Source of the DNA: Methanofastidiosum sp.
Lineage (GTDB): Archaea; Methanobacteriota_B; Thermococci; Methanofastidiosales; Methanofastidiosaceae
Direction: 5' to 3'
Assembly: GCA_013329085.1 (NCBI GenBank)
Contig: DUKX01000212.1
Span: 439 to 7,473 of the forward strand
DNA length: 7,035 nt
Below the pieces are notes generated by a model. It did no database searches. It saw only the letters and a list, made by a program, of their open reading frames with translations, and had not been told where the DNA came from. Below, piece after piece: positions 1 to 4,531 of the stretch (positions are counted from its first letter, which is position 1; the number at the start of each line of letters is the position of its first letter). The position numbers and the translations under genes are program-made.

Positions 1-509
1 TCTTCTTCATGGATTACAAAATCACCGACATGCATTACGAAATTAACGTTTTTAGAATCTATATCCTCCATGATTTTTTTGAAGACTCTAGGGTAGGGAT
101 CTTTGGAACTGTCTTGTCTTGAATCTCCAACAACTGCAAATCTTAAGATATTAGCGTCGGGTAATTTGATAACGTAAGAGTTTCTGGAGAGAGGCGGGAG
201 ATTCAAAACTATTTTCTCATTTGGATTAATTAATTTTTCTTTATCTTTACTTTGGAGCATACTACCTTTTTTTATATTTAATACTATAATCTCTATCTTT
301 TTAGGAAGGATGGAATTATTATTTATGTTGAGCATCATGGAAGGCGATTTAGACTAGATTACATTATTTTCTCTGATAAATCCTCCCTTTACTTCTAATA
401 CGCCCTCCCCCAAAGTTATTGATCTGTAGCCTATTGATACTGAAATAATTACAATTGCTAAGATTAAAAAAATCAGTATTTTCTTCACGATACTATTTTG
501 TGAGTACAT
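1..509 (-). pseudogene. Calcineurin-like metallophosphoesterase, 5' part, with in-frame TAG
   Basis: Partial gene; the 3' end lies beyond the left edge. Reading from ATG at 509, residues 1-51 begin MYSQNSIVKK, followed by a hydrophobic helix (about residues 11-27, ILIFLILAIVIISVSIG) that would anchor or export the protein. Codon 52 is TAG (354-356). The same frame then stays open for 117 more codons to the edge, through a strand-rich segment and into a metallophosphoesterase core: FAVVGDSR (G128, D129, R131) and HVGDFV (G162, D163), the first two metal-binding motifs of the family. The likely product is an envelope-associated phosphoesterase of unknown substrate. The alternative start ATG at 338 or 260 has no Shine-Dalgarno and would lose the signal anchor, so one gene spanning the TAG is the better reading. 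Either it is a nonsense-mutated gene, a sequencing error, or the TAG is translated (for example as pyrrolysine). The family call is firm; the functional state is not. Confidence 0.72.
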
Positions 510-531
510 ATATTAATAGTTTCCTATGCTA

Positions 532-548
532 GGATATATAATTATAAA
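532..548 (-). promoter_or_regulatory. TATA-like promoter of the phosphoesterase gene
   Basis: On the minus strand this reads TTTATAATTATATATCC. Its TATATATC part is centred about 27 nt upstream of ATG 509, so transcription would begin at or within a few bases of the start codon. No Shine-Dalgarno precedes that ATG, which agrees with a leaderless mRNA. A small palindrome, CCTA-TGC-TAGG (523-533), abuts the box. Confidence 0.45.
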
Positions 549-570
549 GATTAATGGCACAAGATTTATC

Positions 571-576
571 AAAAAA
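571..576 (-). terminator. Oligo-T tract downstream of the coiled-coil gene
   Basis: The minus strand carries T6 here, about 57 nt after the TGA of the 633-866 gene, with a shorter T5 tract near 614-618. Archaeal RNA polymerase can terminate at such oligo-U runs without a hairpin. This is only a composition argument. Confidence 0.25.
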
Positions 577-632
577 TAGAGGTATACTAGATAGGACATA
601 TTGTGACATTTCTAAAAAGTTGAATAAGTACA

Positions 633-866
633 TCAGTCATACTTTGAAAGCCTTCTCCTCTTAGCTTCAAAACTTTCATTGCATGAAGCCATTACATGGT
701 CTTTATAATAAGTTCTAAGTCTGTCTAAATCCCTTTTCTTTTCTTCAATTTGTTCTTTTATAGAAGGGTCTTGATTTGAAAGATATTCATTTTTTAACGT
801 GATAAGTTCCTTTTCAGCATCTTTTATTTTTTGTAAAGTATCCGATACAATATGGTCTGATTTCAT
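633..866 (-). CDS. Small coiled-coil protein of unknown function (77 aa)
   Basis: I do not recognise a family. The sequence is highly charged, with Lys/Glu-rich heptad-like stretches (about residues 8-30 and 36-55) split by NQDPS at about 31-35, which looks like a turn between two antiparallel helices. A basic tail (AKRRRLSK, 68-75) could touch nucleic acid or membrane. There is a single Cys (62), no signal peptide and no membrane segment. The ATG at 866 is preceded by AAGTGATAAA, whose GTGAT can pair with the 3' end of archaeal 16S rRNA. The stop is TGA. Roughly 100 nt separates it from the upstream ATP-cone gene and 120 nt from the downstream phosphoesterase, so it is probably transcribed alone. 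Codon use and the Shine-Dalgarno support a real gene. Confidence 0.7.
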   Translation of the reverse strand: MKSDHIVSDTLQKIKDAEKELITLKNEYLSNQDPSIKEQIEEKKRDLDRLRTYYKDHVMASCNESFEAKRRRLSKYD

Positions 867-966
867 TTTATCACTTATCTGCTTATTTATTTAAAAAATA
901 TTAAAATAATATAAAATAAGAAATTTATATATTTATGGGAGAAGTTTAAGAGTTCAATGTATCAGA

Positions 967-1518
967 TTATCTATTATATTTCATCCATGCGTTAGCTAGT
1001 TTCATCCCAGTCTTTAATATATCATCTAGATTATCGTTTGATGCACTAGTTTTTGAACTTGTCCCTGTTGTTGCACCCAATAGTTGGCTTAGAATATCGT
1101 TGGATTGGCTTGACCTAGAACTTCTAGTCGATGTTTGCAATCCTGAATTCAATAGTAGGTCTAGGATGTCATTAGATTGAGTATTTTTTGAACCTTGAGT
1201 AGACATTTGTAAACCTGCACTTATTAACTCGCTTAGTATATTTTCTTTTGTTACATTTGATGCTCCAAACTTCTGAATAGCCATTTGCACCCCTATTTTT
1301 ATTAGTTGAGCTAAGATTGCTTCTTTTAATGTTTTGGATTGGACTACTTCTTGAGTTTGAGCTGAAGAAATAGCGTTAGATGCAATATTTTTTATAATAG
1401 CTTCAATGCCAGTTTCGTTCATTATGCCAGCATCATCTGCGGCAGCCATAATCGAAGATATTAGTTTCTCTCCATCAAATTCTTCTTTTTTTCCATTGCT
1501 TCTAATAACGTATGTCAT
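967..1518 (-). CDS. ATP-cone-like protein with C-terminal 24-residue repeats (183 aa)
   Basis: Residues 1-70 match the 91-residue ATP-cone protein encoded just upstream at about 45% identity, including VI, GKKEEFD, EKL, AAA, GIM and KTLK positions. ATP-cones bind ATP/dATP and regulate ribonucleotide reductases and NrdR, but the phosphate-contacting signature (VIKRDG in the neighbour) is VIRSNG here, so nucleotide binding may be weakened. After about residue 90 come four units that each begin near (S)ND/KEN-ILxxLLxxG and end in a Ser/Thr/Gln-rich linker, at residues 91-114, 115-138, 139-159 and 160-183. The protein then ends in AWMKYNR, aligning with AWREFDR of the neighbour. I choose ATG 1518 over ATG 1539: it aligns with the neighbour's start in a shared GTGTATGACA context, and a TATA-like TTTTAAAT lies 25-32 nt upstream. 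The longer form would add seven residues. The protein is probably cytosolic; role unknown, perhaps multimerisation. Confidence 0.75.
   Translation of the reverse strand: MTYVIRSNGKKEEFDGEKLISSIMAAADDAGIMNETGIEAIIKNIASNAISSAQTQEVVQSKTLKEAILAQLIKIGVQMAIQKFGASNVTKENILSELISAGLQMSTQGSKNTQSNDILDLLLNSGLQTSTRSSRSSQSNDILSQLLGATTGTSSKTSASNDNLDDILKTGMKLANAWMKYNR
970..1248 (-). repeat. Four imperfect tandem protein repeats of about 24 residues
   Basis: The units span about 1248-1177, 1176-1105, 1104-1042 and 1041-970. Each starts with a short amphipathic helix (for example SNDILDLLLNSGLQ, SNDILSQLLGA, SNDNLDDILKTGMK) and the first three end in Ser/Thr-rich linkers; the third unit is three residues shorter. 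The DNA repeats share TCTAATGACAT-like starts in units 2 and 3 but have diverged elsewhere, so the duplication is not recent. Confidence 0.7.
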
Positions 1519-1542
1519 ACACGTATAATACGGATTCAATAC

Positions 1543-1550
1543 ATTTAAAA
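1543..1550 (-). promoter_or_regulatory. TATA-like box of the repeat-containing ATP-cone gene
   Basis: The minus strand reads TTTTAAAT, 25-32 nt upstream of ATG 1518. This places transcription initiation almost at the codon and supports that start over ATG 1539, which would lie upstream of the expected transcript end. Further upstream is an AT-only palindrome, TTTATTTT-AA-AAAATAAA (1573-1590), of unknown meaning. Confidence 0.4.
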
Positions 1551-1582
1551 TTAATGGGTTTAATTTCTAATATTTATTTTAA

Positions 1583-1594
1583 AAAATAAAATTA
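1583..1594 (-). terminator. T-rich tract after the short ATP-cone gene
   Basis: About 45 nt after the TAA at 1639 the minus strand reads TAATTTTATTTT and continues in T-rich sequence. It could end the 1639-1914 transcript, but it is also part of the AT-rich region upstream of the next gene. Confidence 0.25.
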
Positions 1595-1638
1595 TTTAAT
1601 AACTAATAAATAAATATTTAAGTATTTCTAGAATCAAT

Positions 1639-1914
1639 TTACTGTTTTGTTCTATCAAACTCTCTCCAAGCTTCAGATATTCTCTTTTCAACTCTGTCTA
1701 AGTCTGTCAGAATCATGTCTTTCAATGTTTTTGTTTCTACTTCCTTTTTACCTCTTGAAAAGGCTATGACGGTAGCAGAAACATTTTCAATTAAGTCTTC
1801 TACCCCTCTCTTGCTCATTACACCTGCTTCTCTTGCAGCGGCTAGAATTGATGCCTTAAGCTTTTCCTCATCAAATCTTTCTCTTCTCCCATCTCTTTTA
1901 ATAACGTCTGTCAT
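1639..1914 (-). CDS. Stand-alone ATP-cone domain protein (91 aa)
   Basis: The whole protein is essentially one ATP-cone: VIKRDGRRERFDEEKL at residues 4-19 is the canonical signature, in which the basic residues and Gly contact nucleotide phosphates, followed by the helices ASILAAAREAGV and GVEDLIENV and the conserved KTLK. The domain acts as an allosteric ATP/dATP sensor at the N-terminus of ribonucleotide reductases and in NrdR. No catalytic or zinc-ribbon domain is attached here, so the partner is unknown; a trans-acting nucleotide sensor is an inference. It sits 120 nt upstream of its longer paralogue on the same strand and 57 nt after the cation transporter. ATG 1914 is preceded by AAGGTGT, a close-spaced Shine-Dalgarno-like motif, and by a TATA-like palindrome. 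The domain identification is strong. Confidence 0.85.
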   Translation of the reverse strand: MTDVIKRDGRRERFDEEKLKASILAAAREAGVMSKRGVEDLIENVSATVIAFSRGKKEVETKTLKDMILTDLDRVEKRISEAWREFDRTKQ

Positions 1915-1932
1915 ACACCTTATTTTTAGAAT

Positions 1933-1946
1933 TTTAAATATTTAAA
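1933..1946 (-). promoter_or_regulatory. Palindromic TATA-like box of the short ATP-cone gene
   Basis: TTTAAATATTTAAA is a perfect 14-nt palindrome, 19-32 nt upstream of ATG 1914. It can serve as a TATA element for a leaderless or very short-leader mRNA. Confidence 0.45.
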
Positions 1947-1971
1947 TTTTACTATCATAGGCTCTTTTAAT

Positions 1972-2859
1972 CTAATAACAGACTCTATCTGAATCGCAGC
2001 GGGAGCATTCAAATTCAATTGTTGTGTGTTTTATGTTAAATTTTTCTTTTAGCATGGTATTGATTCTATTGAGCACTTCATGGCTTTGGTCGACTGTCAT
2101 ATTTGAGATTACGACATGTGCACTCAATGCATTGTAATTTGTTCCCAAGGACCAAACATGAATATCGTGGGCATCATTAACGTTTTGTATATTTTTTATT
2201 TCAGTTTCTATCTCCTGCACATTAAGTCCTTCGGGGACACCTTCGAGAATTATATTTGCACTCTCTTTAACAATCCCCCATGCACTATAGATTACAATTA
2301 AACCAATCAATATGCTGATTATTGGGTCGATTATGTAGGCTCCTGTAAAATAAATTATGGCCCCCGCAATTAATACTCCAACCCATCCAAGAAAGTCTTC
2401 CGTTATATGCCAGAATACACTCTTTATATTCAGATCTTTATCTTTTCCTCTTAACATCTTAAAAGCTATTATCCCGTTAGTTATAATCCCAAAAATTGCG
2501 ATTACAAAGACCATTTTTCCATTTACAGGCTCGGGATTTAAGATTCTCAGATAGGCCCTATAGAACAAGAAAAAAGTAAGGGCCATCAAGATAGTTGAAT
2601 TGATGAATGCAGCAAGTATAGTTGTTCTCCTGTACCCAAAAGTCATAGTCTTTGTTGGTGATGACTGTGCCTTTTGATTTGCATAGTACGAAATGCCAAG
2701 CGCCACCGAATCCGAAAAGTCATGTATGGTGTCGCTTAAGAGTGCTAGACTATTAGATAAAATTCCGCCTACAAGCTCTATTACTGTAAAAATACTGTTT
2801 AAAATTATTCCATAAAGAATACTTTTTTTAGCTTCGTGGTAGTGGTCATGATCATGCAT
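1972..2859 (-). CDS. Cation diffusion facilitator, Zn2+-type exporter (295 aa)
   Basis: A proton-coupled heavy-metal antiporter of the CDF family (CzcD/ZitB-like) in the cytoplasmic membrane. The N-terminus MHDHDHYHEA is His/Asp rich and may bind metal. Six hydrophobic helices are visible, at about 13-34, 37-58, 81-102, 115-134, 154-172 and 177-196. The transport site motifs are in helix 2 (H46-DFS-D50) and helix 5 (H151-ITE-D155); this double HxxxD arrangement is typical of the zinc-preferring members. The cytoplasmic C-terminal domain (about 205-283) contains HDIHVWSLG, conserved in the dimerisation and metal-sensing fold, and ends in a short Cys-rich tail (C285, C288, C294). The length is usual. 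The stop is TAG; read-through would add only nine residues before TAA. ATG 2859 lacks a clear Shine-Dalgarno but has a TATA-like box 24-32 nt upstream, suggesting a leaderless mRNA. It is divergent from the PEGA-protein gene. Confidence 0.93.
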   Translation of the reverse strand: MHDHDHYHEAKKSILYGIILNSIFTVIELVGGILSNSLALLSDTIHDFSDSVALGISYYANQKAQSSPTKTMTFGYRRTTILAAFINSTILMALTFFLFYRAYLRILNPEPVNGKMVFVIAIFGIITNGIIAFKMLRGKDKDLNIKSVFWHITEDFLGWVGVLIAGAIIYFTGAYIIDPIISILIGLIVIYSAWGIVKESANIILEGVPEGLNVQEIETEIKNIQNVNDAHDIHVWSLGTNYNALSAHVVISNMTVDQSHEVLNRINTMLKEKFNIKHTTIEFECSRCDSDRVCY

Positions 2860-2882
2860 ATAATTTCTATTCTCTTTTTACC

Positions 2883-2891
2883 TATAAATAC
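2883..2891 (-). promoter_or_regulatory. TATA-like box of the cation exporter gene
   Basis: The minus strand reads GTATTTATA here, 24-32 nt upstream of ATG 2859, the spacing expected for an archaeal leaderless transcript. Confidence 0.4.
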
Positions 2892-2915
2892 ATTTTGTGT
2901 AATCTCCATATGAAG

Positions 2916-2936
2916 ATAATATATTTGTAATATTAT
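2916..2936. promoter_or_regulatory. AT-rich inverted repeat between divergent genes
   Basis: ATAATAT-ATTTGTA-ATATTAT has perfect 7-nt arms with a 7-nt spacer. It lies upstream of the exporter's TATA-like box and about 40 nt upstream of the one for the PEGA gene, where an operator could affect either. The arms contain no G or C, so chance is a real possibility. Confidence 0.2.
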
Positions 2937-2974
2937 TATTTTTACTTGCGAATATTCTAAAATCAAACATTAAA

Positions 2975-2982
2975 TTTATAAA
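2975..2982 (+). promoter_or_regulatory. TATA box of the PEGA-protein gene
   Basis: TTTATAAA is centred about 38 nt upstream of ATG 3017, so transcription would start near 3004-3006, leaving room for the Shine-Dalgarno GGAGG (3006-3010; 6 nt before the ATG). Unlike the leaderless neighbours, this gene has a strong ribosome binding site. Confidence 0.5.
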
Positions 2983-2990
2983 TTCTATTT

Positions 2991-3005
2991 TTCCAATTTT
3001 TGGAA
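2991..3005. promoter_or_regulatory. Perfect inverted repeat at the PEGA transcription start
   Basis: TTCCAA-TTT-TTGGAA has 6-nt perfect arms and lies between the TATA box and the Shine-Dalgarno. A protein bound here would block initiation, so it is a candidate operator; pairing in RNA is less likely because the transcript probably starts inside or after it. Confidence 0.35.
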
Positions 3006-3016
3006 GGAGGGTTATA

Positions 3017-4102
3017 ATGGAAAAAATAAAGTTGAAACAAAAATTAATGAAAATAACGAATTCTAAAAAAAGAAGTTTGGCAATATCCATAGTAGGAATT
3101 GCATTGATATTTGCATTATTTGCTTCCCCCCTATTTGCTGTGCTACCGCCACAGTATATTTACGGAAGTATAACAGTAAATTCAAATCCAAGTGGCGCCA
3201 CTATATCCCTAGTGACACCTGACGGGATGTATGTAGGATCAACCCAAACAACACCCTATACTTTCACAAACATTACGCCTGGCTGGTCTACAATATCTCT
3301 TTCTTTAGGAGGGTACCAAAACTGGACGACACAGGTATATGTTAATGCTGGGGAAAATGAATATGTTTATGGAAGCCTAACACCGGCATATAATCCGAAT
3401 GCCACAGGGTCTATAACTGTAACTTCTCAACCTGCCGGTGCAATAGTCCAACTAATAACCCCAGCTGGATTATTTGTTGGGCCTTCAATAAAGACCCCAT
3501 ACACCTTTACAAATGTGCCTGTGGGTATAAGTTCAGTGACTTTTTCTATGAATGGCCATCATGACTGGTCGTCCAATATTAAAGTTCAAGCTGGCCAGAA
3601 TACAAATGTAAATGCTGTATTGACTCCAATTGAAAGTAAAGGTTCTATTTACATAACTTCTTCTCCTTCTGGAGCTACAATTGGTGTCGATGGCCAGTGG
3701 TGGGGTACATTTAGAACAACACCCAATACAGTCATGGATCTAACGCCCGGTCACCATGTCGTTCAGCTTTCAATGGAAGGATATCAGATGTGGTCCACAA
3801 CTGTGGATGTAAGTGCTGGGGGAACAACATATGTTCAGGCTACTTTATTACCCGAAGATATGCATGGCGCTCTTAGCATAACTTCGGATCCTTTAGGTGC
3901 AACAGTATCGATTGAAACACCGCATGGAATGTATGTTGGCGAAGTAATTAGAACTCCATATCTGTTAGATAGAGTAGATATTGGCTACAGTACAATTACA
4001 TTCTATAAAGATGGATACGAACCATTAACAAAGAGAGTATATGTAAAGGCTGATGGAGTAACTTTCGTTGACGCAGAACTAAAACCTATTCTTTTTAAAT
4101 AA
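3017..4102 (+). CDS. Exported protein with four PEGA domains (361 aa)
   Basis: The first 20 residues are basic (MEKIKLKQKL..., SKKRS), followed by a hydrophobic segment at about 21-42 ending FASPLFAVLPP, a signal peptide or N-terminal anchor with a plausible cleavage after about A41. The rest is four tandem PEGA domains at about 50-123, 131-204, 209-278 and 284-357. Each starts GS(I/L)xxTSxPxGAxV, has a TPY or TPN turn and a GYxxW-type motif, and ends in a VxAxLxP strand. PEGA domains are about 70-residue beta-sandwiches found on archaeal and bacterial surface proteins and are thought to bind or scaffold cell-wall or S-layer material; no enzyme domain is present. Unit 3 is shorter, with VDGQWWG in place of the TPxGxxVG hairpin. 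GGAGG six bases before the ATG fixes the start. Divergent from the cation exporter, it appears monocistronic. Confidence 0.9.
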   Translation: MEKIKLKQKLMKITNSKKRSLAISIVGIALIFALFASPLFAVLPPQYIYGSITVNSNPSGATISLVTPDGMYVGSTQTTPYTFTNITPGWSTISLSLGGYQNWTTQVYVNAGENEYVYGSLTPAYNPNATGSITVTSQPAGAIVQLITPAGLFVGPSIKTPYTFTNVPVGISSVTFSMNGHHDWSSNIKVQAGQNTNVNAVLTPIESKGSIYITSSPSGATIGVDGQWWGTFRTTPNTVMDLTPGHHVVQLSMEGYQMWSTTVDVSAGGTTYVQATLLPEDMHGALSITSDPLGATVSIETPHGMYVGEVIRTPYLLDRVDIGYSTITFYKDGYEPLTKRVYVKADGVTFVDAELKPILFK

Positions 4103-4108
4103 AAAATA

Positions 4109-4128
4109 TTTTAATTTTATATTTTAAT
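4109..4128 (+). terminator. T-rich terminator after the PEGA gene
   Basis: Starting just after the TAA at 4102, the plus strand has repeated T-runs (TTTT AATTTT ATATTTT) with no G or C, as in archaeal oligo-U terminators. Confidence 0.4.
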
Positions 4129-4173
4129 ATATCATTTGACTTTATTAATAATCTTCATTCTTAAGAAAAGATT

Positions 4174-4250
4174 GTCCCTCAAATCACAAAGATTCTCATC
4201 GGGACTATGGGGAGGCATAGATGGCTAGTCCTTTAGCCGTATTACCATAA
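4174..4250 (+). other. Competing inverted repeats with a Shine-Dalgarno-led micro-ORF
   Basis: This stretch between convergent genes is richer in G and C than its flanks. Three stems overlap and cannot all form: GTCCC (4174-4178) with GGGAC (4201-4205); GGACTA (4202-4207) with TAGTCC (4226-4231); and CTATG (4205-4209) with CATAG (4216-4220), whose loop is GGGAGG. That loop is a near-perfect Shine-Dalgarno, and ATG follows the stem directly at 4221, opening a nine-codon ORF (MASPLAVLP, TAA at 4248-4250). The peptide resembles ASPLFAVLPP at residues 36-45 of the PEGA protein upstream. It could be a structured RNA, a regulated micro-ORF or a gene remnant; chance remains possible. The rest of 4103-4259 shows nothing else I can support. 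Confidence 0.3.
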
Positions 4251-4259
4251 CCTTAGTCT

Positions 4260-4439
4260 TTAGAGATCTCTCCACCATGCTTTTGATATACATTTGTCAC
4301 ACGTGGAGGTTCTTTCGTTCCAACAATCATCGCAACAAATATCCCCGCATACCATACACGTATGCGTATGCGTCATTTCACCGCATTTTCCACATTCCTT
4401 CTGTTCAGAAACATAAATCCATTTGCCAATAGAACTCAT
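4260..4439 (-). CDS. Small FYVE/RING-like cross-brace zinc-finger protein (59 aa)
   Basis: Nine Cys are arranged as C16-x2-C19-x8-C28-x2-C31-x3-C35-C36-x2-C39-x7-C47-x2-C50, with H24 and H26 just before C28. Four paired ligand sets predict two zinc ions held in a cross-brace, and HTHTCMVCGDICCDDC recalls the RRHHCRxCGxxxCxxC core of FYVE fingers, though the basic Arg residues are missing, so lipid binding should not be assumed. The C-terminus SKAWWRDL is Trp-rich; no other domain is present. A GTG at 4448 would add three residues, but AGGAG (4448-4452) overlaps it and is correctly spaced for ATG 4439, which I prefer. Its own TATA-like TTATACTTA lies near 4486-4494. The gene is 92 nt downstream of the DUF835 regulator on the same strand. 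Function is unknown; protein-protein or nucleic-acid binding is a guess. Confidence 0.78.
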   Translation of the reverse strand: MSSIGKWIYVSEQKECGKCGEMTHTHTCMVCGDICCDDCWNERTSTCDKCISKAWWRDL

Positions 4440-4500
4440 TTTTACCACTCCTAGATGTCCAGCTGTTAATCAACTATGGGCTTTACATAAGTATAAGGAT

Positions 4501-4531
4501 TTGTAAAAAAACGTGTAAAACATGTAAAAAT
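4501..4531 (-). terminator. Oligo-T terminator of the DUF835 regulator gene
   Basis: Right after the TAA at 4532 the minus strand has T-runs of 5, 4 and 6-7 in TTTTTACATGTTTTACACG then T-rich sequence. The three TGTAAAA copies on the plus strand (4502, 4514, 4523) give this tract its spacing. Archaeal termination at oligo-U runs fits, and the tract separates the regulator from the zinc-finger gene. Confidence 0.45.

Noticed and set aside
1573..1590. AT-only palindrome TTTATTTT-AA-AAAATAAA
   Set aside because: It is composed only of A and T in a very AT-rich gap, so chance explains it; noted only as context for the promoter.
1715..1945. Plus-strand 76-codon open frame
   Set aside because: It lies antisense to the strongly supported ATP-cone gene, and its product is low-complexity Ser/Leu sequence typical of a reverse-frame shadow.
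2878..3090. Minus-strand 70-codon open frame rich in Phe and Ile
   Set aside because: It crosses the exporter/PEGA promoter region and overlaps the N-terminus of the PEGA gene; its composition just mirrors AT-rich DNA.
4136..4228. TTG-started 30-residue plus-strand ORF with a hydrophobic start
   Set aside because: It has no Shine-Dalgarno, begins right after the T-rich terminator, and has no recognisable sequence.
4141..4235. Possible C/D-box guide RNA on the minus strand
   Set aside because: CGATGAG only partly matches a C box, and no convincing D box or C'/D' pair is at the right spacing.
4501..4530. Three TGTAAAA direct repeats as a possible operator or iteron
   Set aside because: Their spacing is unequal, and they are better explained as the oligo-T terminator of the regulator gene on the opposite strand.
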